Shown here: one piece after another, positions 18,303-26,292 of the stretch
Layout of the letters: every line of letters begins with the position of its first letter
How positions within the stretch are numbered: position 1 is the first letter of the stretch
Assembly: GCF_000308675.1 (NCBI RefSeq)
Contig: NZ_BAGE01000035.1
Location: 1-64,000, forward strand
Direction of reading: 5' to 3'
Source of the DNA: Nocardia paucivorans NBRC 100373
GTDB lineage: Bacteria; Actinomycetota; Actinomycetes; Mycobacteriales; Mycobacteriaceae
DNA: 64,000 bases
Made by a program: the position numbers and the translations under genes
Notes under the pieces: generated by a model
Told to the model about the DNA's origin: nothing
Seen by the model: only the letters and a program-made list of their open reading frames with translations
Database searches by the model: none

Positions 18303-19165
18303 CCTGCCTCCCGTCGTTCTTCGGCCTCGCAGGAGAACGGACTTCGGCCTTCGTCCGATGGTGAGGAGACCGTTCCACCGGTGGAAGGACTCGTATCGAG
18401 TGGTTTCGGGAGGTGGGGGAGCGGTGAATGCGCCCGCGCCGGGTCGTCCTCGCCCGGGGTCGGATCCTCGATTCCCAGACGCGCGTCGACGACAAGGCCT
18501 ATGACGCCGACCGTGATACCGATTGCCGAGACGGCGATGAGGGAGGGCTCGGTGCGTCCGGTGAGTGCGTCGGCGAGGGTGATGAGGGCGACCGTACCGG
18601 GGAGCACACCGACGGCCGTGGCGATCAGATAGGGCACGAGTCGGACCGACGAGAGGCCGGCGCAGAAGCTGGCCAGCGAGAAGGGGATCGGGCTGATCAG
18701 TCGAAGCGATCCGACCGCGAGCCAGCCGCGGCGCGCCAGGCGACGGTCGACGGCGGAGACCGCCCGGTGGGTCAACCGGTCTGCGACCATACCGCGGCCG
18801 AACACTCGGACCAGCAGGAATGCGAGTAGTGCGCTCACGGTGGTGGCGCCGATCGCGACGGCGACTCCGGTGACGGGCCCGAACAGGAGCCCGGCACCGA
18901 GAACGAACGGAACCCGTGGGACGACGACGGTTGCCAGTGCGTGCGCGACGAAGAATGCCAGGGGGAACCAGGGGCCGGTTCGCTGTGCCCAATCACGGAT
19001 CTGTTCGGGGCCGGGGATCGGGAGCAGCGGTGCGAGCGCCACCAGGACGACGAGCAGCGCCACGGTACCGAGCAGCCTCGGATCACGCCACCGTGGCCTC
19101 TGACGTTCTGTCCTGGCCACCCTATCGGTGTGCGAGGTCGTGCCCGGTGTGAAAGGTGCGTTCAC
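18299..19165 (-). CDS. TVP38/TMEM64 (DedA-like) family membrane protein
   Basis: A 288-residue protein with hydrophobic segments at about 30-50, 65-85, 90-120, 155-185 and 205-235. It carries the family-type motif FVLGAGLLFGPVTGVAVAIG and RLISPIPFSLASFCAGLS. A polar C-terminal tail of 60 residues follows. GTG 19165 overlaps the stop of the VOC gene (GTGA). TVP38/DedA proteins act in membrane homeostasis, and some are linked to selenite or metal-ion uptake; the role here is inferred only from context. Confidence 0.85.
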   Translation of the reverse strand: MNAPFTPGTTSHTDRVARTERQRPRWRDPRLLGTVALLVVLVALAPLLPIPGPEQIRDWAQRTGPWFPLAFFVAHALATVVVPRVPFVLGAGLLFGPVTGVAVAIGATTVSALLAFLLVRVFGRGMVADRLTHRAVSAVDRRLARRGWLAVGSLRLISPIPFSLASFCAGLSSVRLVPYLIATAVGVLPGTVALITLADALTGRTEPSLIAVSAIGITVGVIGLVVDARLGIEDPTPGEDDPARAHSPLPHLPKPLDTSPSTGGTVSSPSDEGRSPFSCEAEERREAG

Positions 19166-19566
19166 CGTGCGCCGTGCGGGTTGGGCTGGAACAGTTCGAC
19201 GAGATTGCCCGCCGGGTCGTGCAGTAGGACCTGCTGCCCGCCGGGGCCGTCGATGATGTCGTTACGGAAGCCGATTCCGGTAGCTCGCAGCCTCGCCGTT
19301 TCGGCGTGGATATCGTCGACGACGAGCTGGATGCGGTTCCAGCCGGTGCCCGGCGCCGGAACGGTACCGTCGGGTAGGGGACGTCCGGCGGAACTCTTGG
19401 GCCCGGCGAGAAGCAACTGCAACGGACCACGCCGGATGGCGGCGAAGGCGGGCGCGGCATCGAAGTCGATGCCGAAGCCGAGATGAGTGGTGTAGAAGTC
19501 GACGGCTGCACGTACATCGTCGACGAGGTATCGGACGCGGGCGAGCTCGGTCGGTGCAGTGGTCAC
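19162..19566 (-). CDS. VOC (glyoxalase/bleomycin-resistance) family protein
   Basis: A 134-residue protein with two beta-alpha-beta-beta-beta halves: ARVRYLVDDVRAAVDFYTTH (about 8-27) and NRIQLVVDDIHAETARLRAT (about 75-95), ending LLHDPAGNLVELFQPNP. The final glutamate is a usual metal ligand. It has no vicinal cysteines, so it is not an obvious ArsI/CadI type. GTG 19566 overlaps the stop of the ArsR-ArsC gene by four bases. Its substrate is unknown. Confidence 0.88.
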   Translation of the reverse strand: MTTAPTELARVRYLVDDVRAAVDFYTTHLGFGIDFDAAPAFAAIRRGPLQLLLAGPKSSAGRPLPDGTVPAPGTGWNRIQLVVDDIHAETARLRATGIGFRNDIIDGPGGQQVLLHDPAGNLVELFQPNPHGAR

Positions 19567-20315
19567 AGTGGGGCTCCTTCGAATTGTTCTCGGATGGGCA
19601 GAAAGCCGATGCGGGTATCGAGTTCTCGGGCCACGTGCCGGAATTCCGGGTAGGTCGCCGTATCGGAGGTGCCGGCTTCGGTGGGATTGGGCAGGCTCCA
19701 ATGCACCGCGACGGCCGGTCCGTGGTCGCGGGGGACTTCGCGGATCTTGTCGCACAACGTGATCACGTAATCGAAGTGTCGCCCGGCGACGGCGTCCAGT
19801 GACTGCGGCCGGCGGTGTTGCAGGTCGATGCCGTAGTCCTCGCGGAGGACCCGAACCGTGTTCGGATGCATTCGCGGTGCAGGATGGCTGCCTGCGCTGG
19901 TGACATCGATGCCTTCGATGCGGTGCCGCAGCAATGCCTCGGCGATCGGGGATCGCGCACTGTTTCCGGTGCACAGGAACAACACCGAACCGCCGACGTG
20001 TCGGCGCTTGCCCGTGGATGCCGGCGCCGGGTGCAAAGCGGCCGCCGCCTCCCTGAATGCGACAGCGCAGCGGGCCATATCGAGGTGGTAGTAGCTGTCG
20101 CGGCCGTCGAAGCTGCTGCGTCGCGCGGTGACCAGTCCGGCCGAACGCAACAGTCGCAGATGGTACGAGACCAGGTTCTGTGGCTCGCCCACGGCGTCGA
20201 CCAGTTCCCTTACCCGGCGATCGCTGAAGGCCAGTTCGGTCATCAGGTTCCATCGCAGCGGATGGGACGCCATCTGTATCAGCAGCGGGACCTGTACTCG
20301 TTCGGAAGTCGACAC
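19563..20315 (-). CDS. ArsR-type regulator fused to low-molecular-weight arsenate reductase
   Basis: A 250-residue two-domain protein. Residues 10-90 form an ArsR-type winged helix (QNLVSYHLRLLRSAGLVTAR). Residues 110-240 form an ArsC/LMW-phosphatase domain with the CX5R loop LCTGNSARSP (C115) and a second cysteine C188 in VITLCDK. The classic ELCVCDL metal site of ArsR is absent, so sensing must differ or use other residues. GTG 20315 is the first start after an A/T-rich operator region. It heads a four-gene overlapping operon and probably controls it. Confidence 0.9.
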   Translation of the reverse strand: MSTSERVQVPLLIQMASHPLRWNLMTELAFSDRRVRELVDAVGEPQNLVSYHLRLLRSAGLVTARRSSFDGRDSYYHLDMARCAVAFREAAAALHPAPASTGKRRHVGGSVLFLCTGNSARSPIAEALLRHRIEGIDVTSAGSHPAPRMHPNTVRVLREDYGIDLQHRRPQSLDAVAGRHFDYVITLCDKIREVPRDHGPAVAVHWSLPNPTEAGTSDTATYPEFRHVARELDTRIGFLPIREQFEGAPL

Positions 20316-20328
20316 ATGGGTAATATAT

Positions 20329-20358
20329 ATCAAATCAATTTGATGCGAAATGATTTGA
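20329..20358. promoter_or_regulatory. ArsR-type operator/promoter region
   Basis: Perfect 7-bp arms ATCAAAT/ATTTGAT (20329-20344) overlap a wider repeat TCAAATCA (20330-20337) and TGATTTGA (20351-20358). The whole stretch 20316-20365 is strikingly A/T-rich and precedes the fusion gene on the minus strand. A TATATT-type -10 sequence lies between operator and start. Confidence 0.7.
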
Positions 20359-20575
20359 TGTAATTGTCCAGGTCGTCGGATCGGCGCGGTCGCGACCGTC
20401 GAGCGCGATGCAGCAGTTGCCGACCGAAGCAGGGTGGCCCTGGTGAAGGAAAGGGGGAGTTCGAGTCGATCCCCGGACTCCCGCCGCCCCGGTTGTGCCA
20501 TGGAAGAGGGGCCGCATACCCGTGTGCGGCAGATCTCGGCGGGGACGAGAAGTTCGGAGTTCTGTGGATGGTGGT

Positions 20576-21160
20576 TCAGCGCAGCGCGGCGCCCAGGCGT
20601 TGGCGGATACCGTCGACGAACAGGCGCAGACCGAAGTCGAATCGGGAGGTGGGATCGGGGTCCTCGGCGTCGGGATCGGCGGAGTCGGGAAGGGCGCCGG
20701 CGGAGTCCATCTGCATTCGGGACTGTTCGTCGACGGTGTGGCCGAGCACGTAGTACAGCAGGGTGTAGGCGGCCAGTTCGGCCTCGGCGCGCGGCATACC
20801 GGCGCGGATCACGGCGCTTGCCATCCGTTCCCGGCTCTTGCTGGTGGTGAGGCGGGAGGCGTAGGTGGCCGAGACCAGTTCGGCGCCGTCGCGGTAGGTG
20901 AGCAGGCAGTCGCGGAAACGGTGGGCCAGTTCGGTGAGGGCGCCGGACCAGTCCGTGGCGGTCACCGGTTCCTCCATCGGGGTCAGTATGCGGTCGGCCA
21001 CGGCGCCCAGGAGGGCCTGTTTATTGGGAAAGTGCCAGTACAGGGCGCCGGGTTGGACCCGAAGCGAGCCGGCGAGCCGGCGCATGGTCAGGTCGGCGAG
21101 GCCGTACCGGTCGAGAATGGCGAGGGCCCCGTCGACCACGTCGGCCCGGTGCAACTGCAC
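20576..21160 (-). CDS. bioQ: TetR-family biotin repressor BioQ
   Basis: A 194-residue TetR regulator. The N-terminal helix-turn-helix is [20 protein letters not shown] (about 25-44) followed by FPNKQALL. It is divergent from bioB, and three TGAAC-N3-GTTCA boxes occur beside bio genes in the window, which together identify it as BioQ. The GTG start at 21160 is preceded by GGGAGGA. Its -10 (TAGGGT on the minus strand) overlaps the bioB promoter, so the shared box can control both directions. Confidence 0.9.
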   Translation of the reverse strand: MQLHRADVVDGALAILDRYGLADLTMRRLAGSLRVQPGALYWHFPNKQALLGAVADRILTPMEEPVTATDWSGALTELAHRFRDCLLTYRDGAELVSATYASRLTTSKSRERMASAVIRAGMPRAEAELAAYTLLYYVLGHTVDEQSRMQMDSAGALPDSADPDAEDPDPTSRFDFGLRLFVDGIRQRLGAALR

Positions 21161-21211
21161 GGTTCGATCCTCCCGATGGTGTTTTGACTCACTCCTACCG
21201 CTACCCTAGCC

Positions 21212-21224
21212 TGAACACCGTTCA
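21212..21224. promoter_or_regulatory. BioQ box between bioQ and bioB
   Basis: TGAAC-ACC-GTTCA, a perfect palindrome. It follows a possible bioB -10 TACCCT (21203-21208) by 3 bp, so it would cover the bioB transcription start, and it lies just upstream of the bioQ -10 on the other strand. Confidence 0.85.
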
Positions 21225-21288
21225 AGTTCAGTGTCCCGGGTTGTCGGGACGCCGAAGACCCCGCACGCCGGACGAAGGGATGCGCGCT

Positions 21289-22326
21289 GTGACCCAGGCA
21301 CCCGTGAGGCCCACCGATACCTCAGCGACCACCGACGACATCCTCGCCGTCGCCCGGGAACAGGTGCTCGAACGCGGTGTCGGGCTGAATCGAGAGCAGA
21401 CCCTGCGGGTGCTGCAACTCGGCGACGACCGGCTCGAAGAGCTCCTCGAACTGGCGCACGAGGTGCGCATGAAGTGGTGCGGGCCCGAGGTCGAAGTCGA
21501 GGGCATCATCAGCCTGAAGACCGGCGGCTGCCCGGAGGACTGCCACTTCTGCTCGCAGTCCGGCCTGTTCCAGTCGCCGGTGCGCGCCGCCTGGCTCGAT
21601 ATCCCCAGCCTGGTGGAGGCGGCCAAACAGACCGCCAAGACCGGCGCCACCGAATTCTGCATCGTCGCCGCCGTGCGCGGCCCCGACGAGCGGCTGATGG
21701 CGCAGGTCGCCGCCGGTGTGGAGGCCATTCGCAACGAGGTCGACATCCAGGTGGCGTGCTCGCTGGGCATGCTCACCCAGGAACAGGTCGACCAGCTGGC
21801 CGCCATGGGTGTGCACCGCTACAACCACAATCTGGAAACTGCCCGCTCCTACTTCCCCAACGTGGTCACCACGCACACCTGGGAAGAACGCTGGGACACC
21901 CTGCGCATGGTGCGTGAGGCCGGTATGGAGGTCTGCTGTGGCGGCATCCTCGGCATGGGAGAAACCCTCGAACAGCGCGCCGAGTTCGCCGGCGATCTCG
22001 CCGAACTCGAGCCCGACGAGGTCCCGCTGAACTTCCTCAACCCCCGGCCGGGCACTCCCTTCGGTGACCTCGAGGTTCTACCGGCCGCCGATGCGCTGCG
22101 CGCGGTCGCCGCGTTCCGGCTCGCACTGCCGCGCACCATGCTGCGCTTCGCGGGCGGTCGGGAGATCACTCTCGGCGATCTGGGTGCCAAGAAGGGCATT
22201 CTCGGTGGTATCAACGCCGTGATCGTCGGCAACTACCTCACCACGCTGGGCCGGCCCGCCGAACAGGACCTGGATCTGTTGGGTGAGCTGAAGATGCCCA
22301 TCAAGGCCCTCAACGAAACCCTGTAG
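21289..22326 (+). CDS. bioB: biotin synthase
   Basis: A radical-SAM enzyme that inserts sulfur into dethiobiotin. The 345-residue protein has the SAM-cluster motif CPEDCHFC, and the second-cluster residues are expected in [18 protein letters not shown] and RFAGGRE. GTG 21289 (VTQAPVRPT) is preferred over ATG 21280, because GAAGGG sits 9 nt upstream and mycobacterial BioB begins MTQA-RPT. The gene is controlled from the shared BioQ box. bsaP follows after 44 bp. Confidence 0.96.
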   Translation: MTQAPVRPTDTSATTDDILAVAREQVLERGVGLNREQTLRVLQLGDDRLEELLELAHEVRMKWCGPEVEVEGIISLKTGGCPEDCHFCSQSGLFQSPVRAAWLDIPSLVEAAKQTAKTGATEFCIVAAVRGPDERLMAQVAAGVEAIRNEVDIQVACSLGMLTQEQVDQLAAMGVHRYNHNLETARSYFPNVVTTHTWEERWDTLRMVREAGMEVCCGGILGMGETLEQRAEFAGDLAELEPDEVPLNFLNPRPGTPFGDLEVLPAADALRAVAAFRLALPRTMLRFAGGREITLGDLGAKKGILGGINAVIVGNYLTTLGRPAEQDLDLLGELKMPIKALNETL

Positions 22327-22370
22327 ACCGGGGCCGATCGGCCATGTCGGCTGGGGAGGAGACCGGTGTC

Positions 22371-22601
22371 GTGAGTACTGTCGACATTATGGACGACGAG
22401 CGCTACAACCCGTTCACGGGCAAGCGGATCGTGCCCGGGATCGATGACCCGATCCCCCGGGCCGCGGTGTTGGGGTTGGAACCCCCTCGGTTCTGCGAAC
22501 ATTGCGGTCGACGGATGGTCGTGCAGGTCAACCCGGACGGTTGGTGGGCCAAGTGCTCCCGGCACGGGGTGATCGATTCGGCGACCATGGAACAGCGCTA
22601 G
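22371..22601 (+). CDS. bsaP: biotin synthase auxiliary protein
   Basis: A 76-residue protein with [11 protein letters not shown] near the start and a cysteine cluster FCEHCGRRM plus WAKCSRHG. It matches the small protein encoded directly after bioB in actinobacteria, now known as BsaP, which supports regeneration of the BioB auxiliary iron-sulfur cluster. GTG 22371 is chosen because GGAGGA lies 10 nt upstream; an ATG at 22344 would add nine residues. Its position immediately after bioB supports the call. Confidence 0.85.
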   Translation: MSTVDIMDDERYNPFTGKRIVPGIDDPIPRAAVLGLEPPRFCEHCGRRMVVQVNPDGWWAKCSRHGVIDSATMEQR

Positions 22602-22603
22602 CG

Positions 22604-23308
22604 ATGACGGGGGACAACCCTTCCGCGACGGTGCGGGAGGTCCGCGCCGCCGCCGTCGTTCTCGCCGCCGTGGTGCTGTTGAGCATTGTGGTCGGCGCGA
22701 TCTGGGGCATGCTGGCGCCCACCAGGAGCTACCTGGTCATCGAGCCGGATCGTCCGGTGCCGTTCACGGGGGAGAACCTGCACCACTTCGACGCATTGGC
22801 ACTGTTCGTCTGCGCGGGCGCGGCAACCGGGTTGCTGTCGGCGGTGGGCGCGTGGCGGATGCGCCGGATGCGGGGCCCGATCCAGGTGGTCGGGCTGGTA
22901 CTCGGCTCGGGCATCGGCGCCGTGGTGATGACATGGTTCGGGGAGATCGTCGCCGAACGGCGGAACCCGTTTCCCGACGAGTTGCGGGTGGGGGAGATCG
23001 TCACCGAGGCGCCGACCGTCGAGACCTGGGTGGCCCTCATCGTCCAACCGCTCACCGCCGCGCTGGTAATGGTCTTCCTCGCGGCGCTGAGTGCCGGTGC
23101 CGACCTGGGGACCGGTTTCGTCAGCGCATTCGACGACTCCCGGCCGCTGCCGCCCGAATTCCGGTCTCCCACCGCGCGCTCGCCGCATCCGGCTCCGGTG
23201 GCCACCATGGTGCACGTGCGTTCCGATGCGATGCTCGCACCGCAGCATGGCGGTCCCGGCGCGGGAAGTCCCTCGGAGGTCGGTCGAATGAGCGGTGCGG
23301 CCGGATAG
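22604..23308 (+). CDS. DUF2567 membrane protein
   Basis: A 234-residue protein with four hydrophobic segments at about 10-35, 60-80, 90-110 and 140-165, and a proline-rich soluble C-terminus. It starts 2 bp after the bsaP stop, so it is in the bioB operon. A homologue occupies the same place in mycobacteria. Function is unknown; the conserved linkage could mean a role in biotin supply, but this is only inferred. Confidence 0.8.
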   Translation: MTGDNPSATVREVRAAAVVLAAVVLLSIVVGAIWGMLAPTRSYLVIEPDRPVPFTGENLHHFDALALFVCAGAATGLLSAVGAWRMRRMRGPIQVVGLVLGSGIGAVVMTWFGEIVAERRNPFPDELRVGEIVTEAPTVETWVALIVQPLTAALVMVFLAALSAGADLGTGFVSAFDDSRPLPPEFRSPTARSPHPAPVATMVHVRSDAMLAPQHGGPGAGSPSEVGRMSGAAG

Positions 23309-23404
23309 GGCCCACCCGTTGTCCCACCCTGTTCGACGGCCGTTGCCGGTGGTCCGGAGCCGGAACCACCACCCACACCCGGTATTCGGGCGTAGGTTGG
23401 TGTG

Positions 23405-24040
23405 ATGGTGATCCGTGGGTTCCGCGACGACGACCGAACCGAGTTGCGGGAGTTGTTCGCCCGTGCGGGGCAGGGCTCGCCGACCGAAAACCTGTGGGGT
23501 GATCCGGCCGCCGAGGCAATGGTCTATCTGGACCCGTACATGGATCTCGAACCGGAATCGTTGTTCGTCGCCGAACAGAACGGCAGATTGGTCGGGTATC
23601 TCACCGGGTGTGTGGACAGTGCCGCCTTCCCCACCGAGGAGGAGCGGATCCAGCGGGCGATTCGGCGACACCGGGTGGTTTTTCGGCGTCGCGGTGCAGT
23701 GTTCTTCGCCCGCGCCGCGGTCGACTCCCTCGGCGCCGTCGTGCGCCGAAGGCCCACCGCGGGCGATTTCACCGACCCACGATGGCCGGCGCATCTGCAC
23801 ATCAATGTGGCGCCGAAGGCCCGCGGCACCGGTGCGGCGGATGAATTGATGCGGCGGTGGTTCGAACGGCTGCGCGAGGTGGGCTCGCCGGGATGTCATC
23901 TCCAGACCCTGGTGGAGAACACTCGGGCCGTACGGTTTTTCGAGCGGATGGGTTTCCGCTCCCATGGCCTCGAGTCGCTCGTTCCGGGACTGCGGTACCA
24001 GGGTGCGCGAGTGCATCAGCGCACCATGGTGTGTAACTGA
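23405..24040 (+). CDS. GNAT-family N-acetyltransferase
   Basis: A 211-residue acetyltransferase. The N-terminal strand VIRGFRDDDRTELRELFARA, the strand LFVAEQNGRLVGYLTG and the acetyl-CoA loop NVAPKARGTGAADELM (about 139-154) are typical; the end RAVRFFERMGF is the last GNAT motif. GTG 23402 and ATG 23405 are adjacent. TAGGTT (23393-23398) lies 6 nt before the ATG, which favours a leaderless start at 23405. Substrate is unknown. Confidence 0.88.
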   Translation: MVIRGFRDDDRTELRELFARAGQGSPTENLWGDPAAEAMVYLDPYMDLEPESLFVAEQNGRLVGYLTGCVDSAAFPTEEERIQRAIRRHRVVFRRRGAVFFARAAVDSLGAVVRRRPTAGDFTDPRWPAHLHINVAPKARGTGAADELMRRWFERLREVGSPGCHLQTLVENTRAVRFFERMGFRSHGLESLVPGLRYQGARVHQRTMVCN

Positions 24041-24108
24041 GGTGCACCTCTCTCCCGCACGCCGTACGCTGTGTGCGGTTGTGCGTGGTTGGTTGGGAGG
24101 GAGCAGTC

Positions 24109-24642
24109 GTGGTCTTCACGAATTCGCTTGTGGTCGAGGAGATCGACGCGCAATTCTGGCGACTCGTCCAACCGCTGCACTATCAGGGGGCGGATAGGGA
24201 GTTCACGGTGCCCGTCGGGTTCCGCACCGATTTCGCCTCGGTGCCGCGTCCGGTGACCTGGCTGGTGCCGCGCTACGGGGTGTACACCAAGGCCGCCATC
24301 CTGCACGACTATCTGTTGAAGTCGGGCGAGGTGAGTACGGCGGACGCGGACGGGATCTTCCGGCGCGCGTTGCGGGAATGCGATGTCTCGGTGCCGCGCC
24401 GTCGAATGATGTGGGCGGCGGTGCGTTTCAACAGTCGACTGGAGGGCGCCACCGCCGGTGATGTGGTGTCGTTCGTGATCACCGCCGTGCTGTCGCTGCT
24501 GTTCCTCGCGATTCCGGTGGTGGTGATCACCGTTTTCCTCTTGCTGTTCTGGCTGGTCGAACTCGTGTCCTGGGTGATCACCCGGGCGATGCCATCGATT
24601 CGCACCGAGTCCCCGCCGCGTCCGGAGATGAGATCCGCCTGA
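24109..24642 (+). CDS. DUF1353-domain protein with a C-terminal membrane segment
   Basis: A 177-residue protein. The DUF1353 core covers about residues 30-120 (VPVGFRTDFASVPRPVTWLV, then KAAILHDYLL and DADGIFRRAL). A strongly hydrophobic stretch at about 125-160 (SFVITAVLSLLFLAIPVVVI) follows. DUF1353 is common in phages and bacterial genomes without an assigned role. GTG 24109 has GGGAGGGAG about 7 nt upstream. The gene ends at a strong bidirectional hairpin. Confidence 0.82.
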   Translation: MVFTNSLVVEEIDAQFWRLVQPLHYQGADREFTVPVGFRTDFASVPRPVTWLVPRYGVYTKAAILHDYLLKSGEVSTADADGIFRRALRECDVSVPRRRMMWAAVRFNSRLEGATAGDVVSFVITAVLSLLFLAIPVVVITVFLLLFWLVELVSWVITRAMPSIRTESPPRPEMRSA

Positions 24643-24645
24643 GCG

Positions 24646-24681
24646 CAGTGGTTCTCGGCGCGGACGCACCGAGAACCACTG
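24646..24681. terminator. bidirectional hairpin terminator
   Basis: Perfect 13-bp arms (24646-24658 and 24669-24681) around a 10-nt loop lie between the DUF1353 gene and the convergent gene at 24743. Confidence 0.8.
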
Positions 24682-24742
24682 TGGCGAAAGTGGCCGACGG
24701 GTACGGTGTCGAGTCGGCCGCCGGGAAGCCCGAATACGCGCC

Positions 24743-25252
24743 CTATTCTTCGTCGTCCTCGAAGCGGGTGGCGAATTCGTCGTCGCTGAACCATTGCTTC
24801 TCTGCTACGGAGTAAACGCCTGGATGGTCGTGTCGCCGAATCGCGTAGACGAGCGGGAGATCTGTATTCGCCTCGCGCAGCATATCCGCGAACCAGCCGC
24901 ACAGATAGTTGACGGCGAGATCGTCCAGATCCCCGACCTCGTCGGGACTCATGCGATCCACTTCATCCAGTCGGGCATAGGCGTCGAACCCCAGAGCGAG
25001 TTGGTCGAATCCCGTCCGGTACAGGGGAGTACCCGAGGCATCGATGTCCACGTGGTAGTAGCTGTCCCGCATGACCCAGGGATGGAGACCGAAGTCGCCG
25101 TGGTGGCCGTGCAGCTCGAACATGAGTAGCCGGGTATCCGGGTGGAAGGGGAAGTTCAGTATCCGCTTCAGATCGTCCAGCGTTTTCTCGCGATACGTTT
25201 CGAACGAAGCGATGATTTTTTCCCGATACTCATGGTCGAAAATGGGACCCAC
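24743..25252 (-). CDS. hypothetical protein, family not recognised
   Basis: A 169-residue acidic protein with many aromatic and histidine residues: FELHGHHGDFGLHPWVMRDS and YYHVDIDASG in the first half, EKQWFSDDEFATRFEDDEE at the end. There is no signal peptide or membrane segment. Its G+C content looks lower than the neighbours. It lies alone between a terminator and nadC. The size, acidity and isolation are reminiscent of immunity-type proteins, but no toxin gene is beside it, and I do not recognise the family. Confidence 0.7.
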   Translation of the reverse strand: MGPIFDHEYREKIIASFETYREKTLDDLKRILNFPFHPDTRLLMFELHGHHGDFGLHPWVMRDSYYHVDIDASGTPLYRTGFDQLALGFDAYARLDEVDRMSPDEVGDLDDLAVNYLCGWFADMLREANTDLPLVYAIRRHDHPGVYSVAEKQWFSDDEFATRFEDDEE

Positions 25253-25333
25253 AGCCTTTCCTGGTTTCGTCGGCGCGGGCCGGAACGGGGGCCGGCCATG
25301 CGCGCAGAGGAAAAGTGTAGTCGCACAAGACTT

Positions 25334-26194
25334 TTACATGTCGAGACCGAGATCCAACACCCGCACGGAGTGGGTGAGCGCGCCCACCGCCAGATAGTCG
25401 ACCCCGGTGCGCGCGTAGTCGGCGGCCACATCCAGGGTCAGTCCACCGGAGGACTCCAGTGCGGTCTGCGGGGCCGTGGCATTGCGGCGCTGGACCGCGG
25501 CCTGGGTCTGCCAGAGCGGGAAGTTGTCCAACAGCACCAGTTCCACATTCTCGGCGAGCACCGCGTCCAACTGGTCCAGGTTGTCCACCTCGACCTCGCA
25601 TTCGATATCCGGGGCGAGTTCACGCACCGCGCGCAGGGCGTTCACCACCGATCCGGCGGCGACCACGTGGTTGTCCTTGATGAGCGCGGCGTCACCCAGA
25701 CCCATGCGGTGATTCACGCCGCCCCCGACCCGGACGGCGTATTTCTGCAGGGCGCGCAGACCCGGGAGGGTTTTGCGGCTGTCACGGATACGGCATCGGG
25801 TGCCGGCCACCGCGTCCACCCAGGCGGCGGTGGTGGTGGCGATCCCGGACAGGTGGCACAGCAGATTGAGCATGGTCCGTTCCGCGACGAGCAGTCCGCG
25901 GGTGGGGGCGACCAGACCCACAACCGTTTCCCCGGGCGCGATGCGGGTGCCGTCGGGGACCCGCTCGGTGATCTCGTAACCGCCTGCGCCGATCACCTCG
26001 TCCAGCACCAGCAGAGCAACATCGATACCGGCGACCGTTCCGGGTTCACGCGCGACCACCGCCGCTTTCACCGTCGCGTCGGCGGGAACGGTCGCGGTGG
26101 TCGTCACATCCGGGCCGTACCGCAGATCCTCATCGAGCGCCGTCCGAACCACGGACAGCACCTCCGCGTGGTCGAGCCCCGCATCCAATGCCAT
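25334..26194 (-). CDS. nadC: nicotinate-nucleotide pyrophosphorylase (quinolinate phosphoribosyltransferase)
   Basis: Converts quinolinate and PRPP to nicotinate mononucleotide, the third step of de novo NAD synthesis. The 286-residue protein has RDSRKTLPGLRALQKYAVRV, GGGVNHRMGLGDAALIKDNH and the C-terminal ESSGGLTLD, all typical of NadC. It is the last gene of nadA-nadB-nadC. A 91-bp spacer separates it from nadB. Confidence 0.96.
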   Translation of the reverse strand: MALDAGLDHAEVLSVVRTALDEDLRYGPDVTTTATVPADATVKAAVVAREPGTVAGIDVALLVLDEVIGAGGYEITERVPDGTRIAPGETVVGLVAPTRGLLVAERTMLNLLCHLSGIATTTAAWVDAVAGTRCRIRDSRKTLPGLRALQKYAVRVGGGVNHRMGLGDAALIKDNHVVAAGSVVNALRAVRELAPDIECEVEVDNLDQLDAVLAENVELVLLDNFPLWQTQAAVQRRNATAPQTALESSGGLTLDVAADYARTGVDYLAVGALTHSVRVLDLGLDM

Positions 26195-26256
26195 TACTAC
26201 TCCTGTCCTCGGTTCGATCGGTCCGGCGGGCTACCGTCGCCGACGGTGTCGTCGTA

Positions 26257-26292
26257 GCGGGTGCCTGTCATGTAACGGGTGCCCGTCATATC
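26257..26292. repeat. imperfect 18-bp direct repeat between nadB and nadC
   Basis: Two copies of a CGGGTGCCYGTCAT-type sequence lie in tandem at the nadB 3' end, the second copy overlapping the nadB stop codon. No function is evident. Confidence 0.5.

Noticed and set aside
19162..19566. VOC protein as an ArsI/CadI organoarsenical lyase
   Set aside because: The vicinal cysteines expected for ArsI are missing; only the arsenic-type neighbour suggested it.
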